Below are positions 1 to 13,900 of a stretch of 64,000 nucleotides of DNA, piece by piece (the stretch's first letter is position 1; the number at the start of each line of letters is the position of its first letter). Origin of the DNA: Eudromia elegans (lineage: Eukaryota > Chordata > Aves > Tinamiformes > Tinamidae); assembly GCA_003342815.1 (NCBI GenBank), contig PTEX01000011.1, positions 3,427,748-3,491,747 of the forward strand, given 5' to 3'. The notes below the pieces were generated by a model. That model was not told where the DNA came from and ran no database searches. It saw only the letters and a program-made list of their open reading frames with translations. Made by a program: the position numbers and the translations under genes.

Positions 1-1862
1 CATGAAACAGATGTAAAACTCACTAGTGTTTGTCTCGTAAAGTATAGCATTTGGTTGAATACAGCTGGTGCCAGGATAACAAATTAATCATGTTTGAATG
101 CATTTTTGCTAATTAGATCCCCCTCTGAGATTACTCTCTCCCCCTTAATAAATTCCAAATGTTAACATTTCTTCTGTTTGATAGCAGCCGCTTTCTGGTA
201 TTATTAGAAAACTTTTCAGTAGTGATGAATTTAAAACTAGAGCTTGTTCAAAATCTAGCATTCTCATTCTGCTAAGTATGTGGCTTTTAGTACTTGGTGC
301 CAAAGTCAGTTTGCACTGCTGGTATTAAAATGTTTTGGACTGTAAAGCAGCTGGAGAGTTTAATTGTGGACTTACTTTTAATCGGATGCATTTTTATCTG
401 TTGATTTTTCTCACACCAGAGCTTCTATTGGTTTACTTCGTCAACAGTTGACTTCAATAAAACACATGGCTTCAGATAAGATTCTGTGGTGGGCAGTAGA
501 GGAAGGAGGGGCAGCATTTTTTGTCTAGCTTTATGTTAGCTCTGAAATAGCATTGATTCCGTTCCAAAATAAGAGATGAGATAATCAATGGGACTGTATA
601 AAAGAACGAAAGTCTTAGAATTTTAGGCAAGACTGCATTACACAGATCAGCATTCATAAAAATCTGGGAAAACAGTATTATTCCATTATCTTGGTAATGT
701 TCTTTTGTAAAGAAAGATGCATTAATAAGATTATATCTTTAGAAATCTCATTTAGATTTCTTAATGTATTACTTGTTTACATCACATATGCGAATCTTGC
801 TAGATTTTCCAATAAAGATTAAACCTTTTCTAATTTACTGCTTAGTAAATATGTTTGCTGGGTTTTTTTTATATAAACTGAAGCAAAAAAAAAATCTCTA
901 ATAATAAGATAATTTTGGATAAGATGCCATATCTTTTCAAATTGGCTGTTTATGCAATCTAAGTTTGTTCAAATGTGGTCATCCAAGTCTCAACTTGTTA
1001 AATTTCATTAACTGTTCTTATCTCATGAGCTACTGAAAGCAAGTGAATTGCAAAGCAGAGATCCAGTAGTGAAAGCAGTTTTCTCTAAGATATAAAGAGC
1101 TTTCATGTCTCAATAGGCCTTACCTGCTGCAGTATCAGGCAAAGGGAAAGGCAGAGTTTGAAATGTACTCAACCCAAATATTTTAAACATTTCTAGATTA
1201 GGATGCACAAAAAAGAATCAATTTTCCATTAACTTGTTACATAAATGTAGGAGTCGTACTAGCTGTATTCCTTCAAGAAATAACATTTAACAAGTGGGCA
1301 GCTGCATACCCTGTGAGATAAAGTCTCAGAATTGTACAGTGATTTAGTCCCAAGTATAGCACAGAGGATTAATCAAGCCTGAAGGTAGTAAAGACATGGA
1401 ACACTATTGGGTGTACACATCTAGAAGAAAAAAATAAATGCTTGTAGTTTTAAAATCCATCTGTCAGCCACTGCCCCTATCTAAACATCTGATATGACCC
1501 AAAAATGTAAAAATCCAAAATATTTCATATTTACACATCAGAATCACAAGTCAGATACCTTACCACACAGGTAACAGAAGTATTAATATCCGAGCCATTT
1601 GCCTCACCCTAATTTGTCCATGTATTTTACTATTGTTTGGATGAGCTGCACAGAACACATGAACCCAAAGCATCAAGCCACTGTGCAGGTGAATTTCCTT
1701 AGTATAAACAGAATTTCCTCGTTTCCAGTTTTTATTTATATTAGAACTTAAAATAAACTTCCTAATGAAATAGTACCATATCTGTCAAACTGACTTTACA
1801 GGGCAAACTTACATAACAGTGAAATGCTATCAAAGTGAAATTTTTGTTGAACTTATTTGCAG
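1..1862 (+). other. DPY19L3: intron of DPY19L3 (5' part outside window)
   Basis: AT-rich sequence with no exon I can support. The expected preceding DPY19L3 exon (TM1 and the loop carrying a WFSN-type motif) is not seen, so it should lie to the left. The stretch ends in the acceptor TTATTTGCAG at 1853-1862. Confidence 0.6.
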
Positions 1863-1953
1863 GAAGTAGAAAGAGAAATTTCATTCAGAACAGAATGTGG
1901 ACTGTATTATTCCTACTACAAACAGATGGTTGAGGCTGCATCCATCCAGCAAG
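1863..1953 (+). CDS. DPY19L3: DPY19L3 exon A: catalytic luminal loop
   Basis: Reads [20 protein letters not shown] then [10 protein letters not shown], phase 0 to phase 1. Acceptor TTGCAG, donor AAG|GTATTG. The F-R-T-E-x-G-x-Y-Y-S-Y-Y-K block is the most conserved luminal loop of DPY19 proteins and holds the proposed catalytic glutamate. Confidence 0.88.
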
Positions 1954-4900
1954 GTATTGTAATCTGTAAAGTAAGTTTTACTTTGTAATGCCAGCTGTCT
2001 GTCTGTAGCATTTTTCCAAACACAGTGGAGGACAAGGAAGCCCATAAGTATGAGAGCTGGTGTAACAGTTGTACTGGAGACAGATCAGTCCTTACTCTAA
2101 AGAGCCACCAAGTTACGGACACAGCAAATTCACAGTGATAGAATGGTTTGTGTGCCACCCCTTCACTTGGAGATTGTACAGTCACTCAGAGGAACAACTT
2201 CCTTAGCTGTTAGGTTTCAACCATGCAGGTTTATTCAGCAGATTATACGTGTTACTCTTTTTGTATATTCTTTTTTGTACTCTTTTTTTCTTTCTCTGTG
2301 TGTATTATGAGCCATTTATGGAAAGGAACACTTTGTGCTTGTAAAGTCAGTGACAGAACAAACTGCTTCCAAGCAAATCATGTTTGTGGTGTTTTCTAGC
2401 TACCTAAGCAAGCTCCCTAGTATCTTTGCTTATACTACACACTTGGCAGTATTAACTTGACCTATGTTCAAGATAATCACAAGATGGGTTCTTTGTATCA
2501 TTCCAAATGCCGAGAGTCCATTGGTCAAGAGCCAGAATCTGCCATAAATCCTACATTAGAAATATAAGTGTAATACACATTTCATACGTTATTAAATACA
2601 CAATATTTGAATTAGCACATTGTAAGCATGGAAACTGAAGACCTCAGAAGGTCATGGTAATGTGATTTGAATTCTCATCATTGCCAAAGTTTGAGGTGAA
2701 AGATGCTAAAGTACATTTGAAAAGTTTTTCACTGTTCAAATGAAGATGGAAGGGGAAAAATGACATTTTCCTATTTCAATTTCTCTTTATCATTAAGGTT
2801 TACATGGTTTAGTATATGACAATAAAACTGAATCTGTGAGGACAATTAACATACTTGAAAGAATGAATATTTACCAGGAGGTCTTTCTCAGCATTCTGTA
2901 TAGGATTCTTCCAATTCAGGTAGGCATTTATTTATGGCTTCAGACTGTAAGTGTGTTATGAAGATTCCCCAATGAACCATAGCTCCCCTTTTCAGTTGTA
3001 TTCCAATTAGAAATATTCCCAATACCTTTTAATTTATAAAGGCAAAACCTAATTCATATTAAATAAACTTTTCTTTTTCCCAAATGTTTTATGTCAACAT
3101 TAATATCCTTCTGTTTTACAGCAATACTTAGAGCCTGTTTATTTTTATATCTACACTTTGTTTGGACTTCAGGCAGTTTATGTCATTGCTCTATATGTAA
3201 CAAGCTGGCTTCTTAGTGGAACATGGCTTTCAGGGTTGTTGGCAGCTTTCTGGTATATTACAAACAGGTAAGCCATATTTAACATTCAATCTTTTTAAAA
3301 CCTTACCTTATGTCAAAGGTAAGGAATTAAACCTTCACATGCATGATTAATCAGAGGTGGAAAAAAAAAAAAAAGAACCTACAAGGCATTTCTCCAAATC
3401 AGTCAGAAAACAGTATGATGTTTATGTAACAGCAAGTTAAATAATGAAATCAGAAATGAGTTGAAATTGCAGGCTTAGATTTTAAATTTTCAAGATGTTT
3501 GAGTACAAAGTCAAATCACTGTCTAAAAATAAACATCTTTTGGACTTGTCTAGATCCTCAGATGATGTATCCCATCTTTTCCAGCCTAGGATCTCTTAGA
3601 TGTTACAGACATCCTCTTACATGCCCTTCATGCCTCTCCTCACCTCCCCACACCTAACCTCCAGGGACTGTTTCAACAACCTATGATCATCAGAAGTTCA
3701 GCTTCTCCATTCCATTATTCCTGTAGACATCTTCTGCACTAAGAGTCAGGAAAAAAAAAAAAGATGGCAATTGAACTGCTCTGCTGCTTCATCACCTGAA
3801 GATATCTCAGTGCAGAGATACTAAGGAACTGGCTTTAGGCCAGCACAAAGCAGCTGGAATGAGGCTAAGACTGGTAACATAGGCTGTTATTTGTAACTTA
3901 ATCAAGGAAGTGAAAGTACAGTGTCAGTTCTATCAAAACTGTTTGATATGTTAATCAGCAAATCTGCAAGCCTGAAAAATACAGCATGATTATAGCTATG
4001 CAGTGGTGAAGCTAGGGTTCTTTCTCCTAAGTTGGAAATAATTTAAGGTACATGCAAAGTAGTCACTCTTCATTTCACAAGGTCATCTTTTCCATTCATA
4101 AAAGATTTGGAAGAGATTTGTTTTGTCCAGCTTTCTAATAATTCATGGACAATGGAAGCTTGCTACCATTTTTTTCCAAATAGCAGAAATAAATGGAATT
4201 GATTTGGACAAAGACTTTTTGTCCAAATGAAGTATATCTGAGGTTATGGAGTAGCTCTATTTTAGAAATATTTATTAGTTCCTGTAGCTAAGAATGTCTC
4301 AGATGTGCTGCTTGGTTTCATCTTTAGCAGATATTTCATTTACAAAAGAAAAAAAGACTTTTTTTTCTTACATTTAATTAGATTTTGTAGATGACTGCCC
4401 TCTGGGGAGCTTCTGTCAATTTATTTTTTTTTATGTTAGAACATTCCAAAAATAATCAAAAATTTTTTATTAGTTCAATGAGTATTCAGATCCAATGCAC
4501 TGGGATCAGAGGGAAGAAATTGATAATTTTATTATTATATGTGCTTCACACAAACTAAAAATGGAGTAAAATTAATGGTTACCTGAAAACTCCACATGCC
4601 AGATTTTGGGGTGGTTTTGTTCTGGATTTTGTTTTTAAATCACCAAAGCTCTGCTTTGTAAGGAAGATTTAATCCATAGCATATGACTTTTAACAGTAAA
4701 TTGAAGTACAAGACTTGAGGTATCAAGAATGGAGGATTTGCAGAACTTTCATACTGATGTTTTCTCAGTCAGATGTGCTGAAGGGAATAGACTGCAGAGC
4801 TGGACATTTATTGATAGGATAAGACAGTTATAGTTAAAATATTATATATTTATATATACACTATATAAATATATTTGTGTATATATAAATACATATACGT

Positions 4901-7900
4901 ATATATATACACACACAAAAACACGCCTATCATTGCAACCTCTCTATCACCAGATTGGGATTGTTTGTTTTATATTGAATAATCTGTTTCTTTTGAACAG
5001 AGTAGATACTACAAGAGTAGAGTTCACCATTCCCTTAAGAGAGAACTGGGCACTGCCGTTCTTTGCGGTTCAAATAGCAGCCATCACATACCTACTCAGA
5101 ACTCGTTTACAGCCTGCTCATGAAGTGAGTATTTTTAAGGGTGACAGTAAAACTAGTATCAGAAACATCAGGTCTGTGGCTGAAACATGAAGTGCAGATA
5201 ATGGTCCATAAAATTAAGGACAAGATTTATAGCAGTAGAGAGAGATAGGTATCACTTGTGAAAATGAAAACATTAACCAGGCAAACCTTCTATTAATTTA
5301 GATATAGTTGAAATATGAAGAAATACCTTTGCTCAGCTTTGAAATAAAATTAAAGGGACACTTTTAACTTTAACGAGAATCTCTAAAGAGCACAGGAAAC
5401 AGTGCTGTGTATTTGAGAAAACGTAAGAGGCTAACAAAGAGCGGGTAGGGGAAGCGCTTGCAAAGCTCAAGCATTAAATCTTTGCTTTTGATTTCATTTG
5501 TATTAATAGTTATTGTCATTTGCAGGAATAAAAGCAGACTCATGATACAGTTTCTCTGAATAACAGTTCTAAGTCATTACTCCACAGTTTGTTTAGGTGA
5601 ACTAATATTTATAACATAAATTCTGCATGTTAATCTACCGAGATGAGAACTCAGTTTTCTTGAAGATGGTATTAAAACAATAAAACATAAATACAAGAAC
5701 ATGCAATTTTTAAATATATATCCTAAAAGCAATTACTCTCATTAAATGTTAGATTATTCTTTTTTTCCTTTTTTTAATTTAATATATTTAGACAAAAAGT
5801 CAGATTACCTTTCTAGAAAGGGCTTTCTTTATTAGGAGAAACTGAAGTTAAGTACAAGTTCTTTCCTCCCCCTCCCAGAGATGGACACTTCTGGCTGTAT
5901 TCATAGCAACCTTCTTCTTTAGCCTGACCTGGCAATTTAATCAGTTTATGATGCTGATCCAGGCACTTGTATTATTCATACTGGACTGCTTTGACATGCT
6001 TCCCACAGCAAAGGTAAGATCATGATTAGAAATGACTGAACTTTACTTTTTAGTCATAGAGCTAACAGTTTTTGAAGTTATTACATTCTTCAGTGATCTG
6101 TATGGCAAGAGCAATGCCGAATATATTCCATGCTTCTCTGATGGGCTTTTAAATAATCAGTGTATTTACTGTCAGTGTAGAAAAGAATACGCACAAGGTA
6201 TACCCCTTCTGCTTTTTCAGCTGGTTATATTTCAATCTAATTCACTCTCTAATTTTATTCCAATTTTTACATGCTATTGAAATCAAATAGCAAGATATTT
6301 AGACTCAGCTGTTTTGACACTACTAAGGGATCGCTTTTAACCACCATTGTAATACTGGATCTCATTATTTGCTTGAACCACCAACTTTAGCATCAACTCT
6401 AGATTTGTCAGAAAGAATTGAAGGCACAAGAGATCTTTTTCTTAGACAAATCCATAGCAATGTATAACTTTTGTCCTATCTTGCATCCTTGTATAGGCAC
6501 TGCACCCTAGAAGAAGAAATAGAATAGACCAGATGGCTCAAGAAAAGTAGCATCTTTTCTACATTGAAATTCACCATAAAATAGCAACATTATCACTACC
6601 ACATTGCTGAACTGAATGAGCCAAAAAGTAAAACAAGTGTTTCTGGGAGGATAAGCAAGCCTTGACTGTCAATCCCAAGAAATAGCAATATGTTGTAATA
6701 GATGAAAACATACTCTTTGAATTCAGTGTCACAGAAATTCTGCTGAAATGATCTCAGCCTATTTAAATGCTGCACTGTGTGAAGAAGCTTCTTGCTTAAA
6801 CTTTATGGAAAGTTATAGCAGAATGAAGAGTAGCTCATTTCATTGTAAATTTGCAGCTGACAAATATTAGTCATTGTGTTTACCTGAACGTAAGTATGGT
6901 GGCTGCATGTCAAAATGTCAAAATAGCTTATTTAATAGTTTCTAAACTCCTCATCACATGTAAGAACATAAGCTGAGCTTAGCAGTTCAGGTGACAAATC
7001 AGCTACCTTGTAGTTTGGCCCATACCAATTTCATCTTCAATTGTGCCAAAACTGACTTACCACAAAGCTATCACTCCATATGAATTTTCCAAAAAGTGTC
7101 ACTTAAAGCTGCTAGAGCTTACTGAATTGTCTGGTACTGACCAGAGCACTGCTGTAATACAGAACTGAGCCCAGGATCTACTTTGTATCAGGTAAAATAT
7201 ATGTGTTAGTACCACGATATCAAAAATCAACTGTTTTCCAGTCAATACTTTCAGCTGAACATTAATAATAGCTTTTTAGTATAGCTTGATAAGACAAAAA
7301 GTTATACAAAAATCAGCTAATGTTTGAGTTGTAACTCTTGGGTCAAAAAGGCGCACCTCTGTGACTGAAAAGGATAAAAAAAAATCCCCAAAATATTCAG
7401 TAATAAGCTTTTCTCCATAGCGGATATCCAAAATATTAATCTAACTACTCTGGACATAAACACACAAAGGATATGGTAATAGCTATGAACCTGATGATTT
7501 AGTGCAAGACAGTATGTTTTTGTAAATATATGGTTGAAATCTATTTTAAAATATTTGTGGAAAAATAGCTAAGACTGTAAAGTTTGGCAGGCATGAAATA
7601 TCATTATTTTTACAGGTTACATGGCTGTATATCATTCAAGTTTCTGGATTACTGCTAGTCTGTGTCCTGCAATTCTTTAATTCCATGATTCTTGGATCAT
7701 TACTTATCAGTTTTAATGCTTCTGTCTTGATAGCAAGGACAATTCAGGTATGTACTGAAATATTTTTGAAACAGTAAAGAAACAGTGAGGGAGAAGAAAG
7801 TAATTTTCATAAAATCTCTCCCCTTGCATGATAATCTTAAATCACTAATACTAATTAAAGGAATTACTGTAAAGAAATAAAAACATTGCATGATCAAATA

Positions 7901-10900
7901 ATAATGAATTCAATTACACTAACTGTAGCAATAACCGACTACTTCACACTCTATAATTCAGTGATTGCTATTAACATTTATGATTGTGTAAGCTGCAGTT
8001 CGCTGCTTTAAAAAAACACAAAGGTCTTTGTTTCAGCAGGACTTGTCTTTGTCTTCCAGCCTCCCACAAAACCTTCTATGAGAAGTAGGCAATTGTTAAA
8101 TTCATTTTACTGGAATGTATTGTATCCCTCAAAGATTAGGATTTTTTCCTTCATTTACCATTCTCTTTTTCTGATACTGGTCTTTGTTTACAGCCTCCAA
8201 ACAGAACATGTAAATATACAGAGCCATTTGTGCTGCAGCTCCCTCGGTCTTTCTGCATCTTCCTCAAAAATCAGGACTGCGTTTTTTATACTTAGATGGG
8301 GTCTGCACACATCCCAAATTGTCTGCAAACAAAAGACAATTCTGGAGCTCTGAACTGGAAAATTGCTAAAAATAGTATCACCTGACACAATCAGAATATG
8401 CATATGCCCTTGCCATATTTAGGTGGAAAATTATCAAATAGATGGACGGAAAGGCACAAAAAGATGTTGAAGTTGGGGGAGTCCTGGATCACAACCACTG
8501 CTGAAACACAGATTTGATTTCAAACAGTCTCTTTTGTCTTTGTTCCAAATATGTACAATCTTTATGTTAAATATGTTAAAATGCTAATATATGATTATTT
8601 CTAGAAAAATCTTAAAAAGGGAGGCTTACTTAGTAGGCTTGGGAAACTTCTCCTCCATGTACTATTCGTTTCATGCTTGACCCTTCTAGTCAATAAAGTC
8701 ATCAAGGTAAGCAAATTGTTTTCCTATAAAAACAAAATATACAAATTAATTATATTAAAAACTATTTGTGAAAAGGTTGTCTAAAATAATGTCTTTGAGC
8801 AAGAATCTGCAGTGAGTATCCACAGCATACGAGAGAATAGGCTTTAGAAATTGAAGACAACTTTGTTAAATCTTTTTAAAGCATATAATCCAGAATATTA
8901 CCATAAATTAACACTATGTAATCAAATATATATGCACAGAAGTTCATCTGCTTTTTATAGTATAGATCTGTCCTACATAATACTGCTGAGCACTTGCATT
9001 TTTATCTGATTCTATCTACTTATCAATAAATCTACTTAAAAATGAGTACTTGTTATAAAAATAGTATAGAATATCCCCTAGTTTTATTTGCTTCTTGTGC
9101 AAAGCAATCTGCAAAGCAACATTAGCAACAGTGACATTTCTTCTGCTTTAGAGTTTTAGTCTCTACAAGAGACTGCACATATAGCAGGCTAAAAACCAAG
9201 TATACATTGAGGTAAGATGGGATAAGCCATGAACCCAAATATATTTAAAACCAATGTGATCAGTAATTAAAAAAAAAAATCTACTCTAGTACTTTCATTT
9301 CTTAAGAAAAGGTAAATAACTTGCCCACAGCACCATGATTGCAAACTGAATGCTTATTATACATCTTGTCTCAAAGTTCCAAGTTTCAGTAAACCTATGC
9401 TGATTCTCAGTTTCATTAAAATATTTTAAAAAAATGTTTACTATGTAAAGGGTTTTTTTATAGTTAGATTTATTTTATTTTTTTCTTAGAAAATTCTACA
9501 TCTTGAGTCAGATGAACATATATTCAAATTCCTGAAAGCAAAATTTGGATTTGGGGCAACAAGGTATGATATATTAGGCTTTTTTTTTTTTTTTTTGTAT
9601 GACTTAAGTAAAGTCTGCACTTAAATGTTACTCATTTAAGAGCTTGATCATTAATCAAACAAATCAAACAAATCTTGTGTTTATGTCTTATGTTTTTCTC
9701 CTGATAATCACATCTGCAGATTCATTATTGCTTAGGAAAAATGTAACTTTTTCCTTTCTGGCATCAAGTTATGAGATACATGGTGACAAGGATTATTCTT
9801 TTCTCTTTAGAGATTTTGATGCTAACCTGTATCTTTGTGAAGAAGCTTTTGGTTTACTACCATTAAATACCTTTTCAAGACTTTCGGATACTTTACTTTT
9901 TTATGTCTACATTTTTGTTCTCTTCTCTATGACAGTAACAGCTGCAATTGTTGCCTTTCAGAACCTCAGGTACAGTATGTTTGACAATTTCAGATGTTTG
10001 TCACTTTCTTGTCTAGATTTATCCAAACTCTTTTGCTTACTGTGTGTCTTCTTTTTAACATTATTTTTCCATCTCCTTTCCCACGTGCAATGCACTTCAC
10101 ATTAAAAATCTCCCCTGGAGATATCCCCAAGCTGCTCAGAGGAGAGCTAGGATAAACCCTTGTGATCTGGAATGGCAGACTGCAACTTTGCTCCAGCAGC
10201 TGCTGCCTAAGGGTAGTTTCCTTGGCCAGATAGTTCAGGTACTGCCTAAATCAACTTACTTTTCGTTTACAGGATTCAGAGGAATTCATAGAAGACTAAA
10301 CGAAATGAGTGCTAAGCTGTTTACAGGGTTAGAAAGGTTAATTGTAGTCCTCTCAGTTTTACACTGAATTTGGGCAAAAATTAGAAGGGATGATATAAAA
10401 ACTCATTAATGAAAAATTCAAGGGAACTTAAATAATCTGTAACAGTAGTTACAGATTTTATGGAATATGGGATAGCAGCAAGGCCACAGAGATATTACCA
10501 TAGTCCTAAAACTGTGGTGAAATAGTAGTTGTGAAATCAGCTGTGTGTAAGGCCTTTTGTACCAAACTGCACCAGTGAGTTTGAAAACAGACTCTGCAGC
10601 TCTTTTTTTTCTTTTGTAATTATAAACACAATCCTAAGCTTTACCTTATGTTTTAAAAAGTGCCCAGTTAGCTCAATTACCTTCAAATACAAAAAATAAG
10701 CTTTTTTTTCCCCCTGACCAGCCTTAAACTTACAGCAAACACTATCCACATCAAGCAGTAACCAGTCCTTTCAGCATGTAACTTCCTTTCCATGTCGTTT
10801 GTAAAATCCAGATACACCAGCATAGCCCACAGAGCACAGCTAAGTTCTTCACTTGCATCAACAGCCCTCAAATAAAACTTGTGAGATTAGGTGCTTCAAG

Positions 10901-13900
10901 CAATAAATCAAGGTGCTCAAGCGTTTAAGCTTTTAAAGTCTGTTTTTAAGTCTGTTTTTAAAGTCATTTAAACCCATTGCACTTCCAGAAAACCACCCTT
11001 GGCTGACACTGTCTCAGCTTAGTGCTGTCTTAAAGATATCATAGAATACCAGGTGAATAAGTGATTGTAGCCTGAGAGCAACAGTATTTCTCTCTAGCAT
11101 CAGAAGGACAGAATACTTTTTTAGATGCATATAACTACTATTTGAGGTATAGGACATAATATACTTTTATTTCTTGAATTTAATCAGTGGTTCAACTGAA
11201 GTTGAAAAATCCATGGAAAAAAAAGAAGACTGCCCAATAGTGCTGAAGCCTGGAACTGCTTACAACTTGATTCACACAGTCCTTTTTGGATGCTTGGCGT
11301 TAAGCACAATGAGGTATATTTTAAAATCATATTACTGAAAGTTTTGCAAACGAGAGCATGAAGTATGCTGGCCACAATCTGCTGTGGCCATGCACCTTCC
11401 TTCTCTCTAGCTACTCCTGGTGTACTTCTACACTGAGGTACTTCCAAAAATCCAAGCACAAAGTGTTTGGGATCAGAGGTGTGCTAAGGAGTTTACGCAT
11501 AAGTACAAAGTTGATCTTTTACTGAATTCTTTCAGTGTCCTGAAAGTCCAAGAAAGTCGTGTTCAAAATTTCCCTAGCGTAACTGATCTCATTGGCACAG
11601 TTTCGAAGAGCATGGGATAATCAGCAAAAACGTGTCTGTATTTTCCCAGGATGAAGTACCTCTGGACATCCCACATGTGTGTATTTGCATCTTTTGGTCT
11701 GTGCAGTACAGAAGTATGGGGACTTATCCTGAAATGTGTTCGTCTCTACACATCACAAAGGGTTGGCACTCTACTCACTGTGTTTTGTGAAATTGCTTTG
11801 CTCCAAAGCTAAAACAGTCATGACTCGGGAAAACAAGCCTTGTATCCAGTGAATAATGTTTTAGACTAGATATTTCTAAAATGTATGTGTATACATTACT
11901 AATGTTTATATATAAAAAACAATTCCATTTGAATGCACTAGATGGCAATATTGATGCAGCTATGAAAAATAGCAAAGATTTTACTAAAACATCTTAGTTG
12001 CTGTATTAAGAAAGTAGCAGCCTGGAGAAAAATTTACACCCTTATACTGAATGATACAATGTTTTTCCATTTCATAGTGCAGATATAAACATTTTGTGGT
12101 AGGTTCTTTTTTCTATAAATTATGTTACTTTTTTAAATAGAGTTTTAATTAAAACAGAAGTAGAATAGGGTCTTAAAATTCCACTCTGTGCCAAACTTAT
12201 CAGGCATTAATACAATAAAAATAAGTTTATCCAAATAAATGTACCACCAGAACTAACTGATGTATTTTTTGTGATTTCTCTTAGACATCTGTGATTAGAT
12301 ACACTCTACCAGTAATTGCATTACTGTACATTTCATATAAGGTAAGAATTTTTTTTAATAGTCAATTGTCTAGCATTTTTTAGGTGTATAGGATTTTCCT
12401 TTTCTGCTGAAGGGACAATTAAATACAAGATTTGTTGCTGAATTTCAAGAATGATAACCCACCCTAATTGCAAATGCTTTTATGCATACAAAACTGTACC
12501 TGAAGGGTCATGTAAGCTTATGTGATCCCACATACTTGTTCATAGCTAGGGTGTTTGTCTAGCTGCATGAGCTACCAGGTGTGATTGACATGCAGAATTT
12601 GCTGAAAAGGTTAGCTGTCTGTTCCAGTTTGAACTATTAATTAATAAGTTCAGATAAGGTACAGATTGCTTCAGTGAGACTAGATTTATGTATTCTCCTT
12701 CCAAGACCTTCATAACCAAACTGATAACTCAAATAGATTTTAATATCACAGACTGACTTATCTCTTTTCCAGACAGGACTTCACCTGGTCATGCACAGTG
12801 AATGTTCAGACTGCATGAATATCTTGCATATTCAGCACGCAGATTTTTACTGGCTAGCATGACTAGGTTTCTTGAACTAATAGTAAGCAAATCTATATTT
12901 TATTACCTTTTAGGGTTACATTTGTGATAGGAAATGGGCTTCAGTGCCATTCCTCAAAATAGGAGTTCTATCCTAATCCAGAATAAGCTAACGAAAGCCT
13001 CTTTTGGGGCATGTGGTTACTACAATCCCAAATATGTCCCTTGAAAAACAATTTACTCAAATACAGATGCAGCCACACACTAGCTAGCCTTCTGATTACA
13101 CATACAGCATTGTTTGAGACCTGCAAGATAACTCTATTACTCTTTACATGTGTTTTCTTCATCAGAACAGTACAAAAATCTCTCTATTGTAAAGGGAAAG
13201 TTCTGGAGTGTTCCCACACATACTTTAGCTGTGTTACAGATTACAACACATACACATACTCCACATAGTATAGGCAATGCTAAATATTCTGTACATTGCA
13301 CTTCATACTCCTTGCATAGAGATTTCAGTAGCATTAGTGTCCACTGCATTTAACTATTCAACAGAATGATGTCCATCAGATTGTGTTTAAATGAATCAGT
13401 CATTTCTAAATTTGCTCAAAAATTTGTTGGCACTTAAAATTAGTTTCTGAACTTCAACAGTTCTGGTTTTTTGCCAAATAATTTTGAAATTTCTCTGATA
13501 GTAAAAAGGCACTTTGGGGAATTACATGAATACATAGCTTGTCTTCATGGTAGACAAGTACGTTTGATTCAGTCAAAGAATTATATGTGGGGCAGCATAT
13601 AGCTCAGCCTGTGCTAATCATCTGAGCAGTCAATTGTATCTTTGGCTGTACAAAAGTTCTTCATACTTTTCATTTGTATTGTTTAACCTAAAACTTGAAA
13701 TTTAACAGTATGTAAAAGAAACAACAAAAGAAAATGGCAAGGCCTAAAAATTTTTCCAGGTAAGACAAAAATCCCTATTAGTAATTTAAGGCATCTGCCA
13801 ATAGCCTTTTTTTCCTGAAGTCTTGCCCCCAGAGACTGACACATCACCATTTTGAAAGCTCTTTTATATACCATTCATTATTCTGTGTAATTTGTCATAT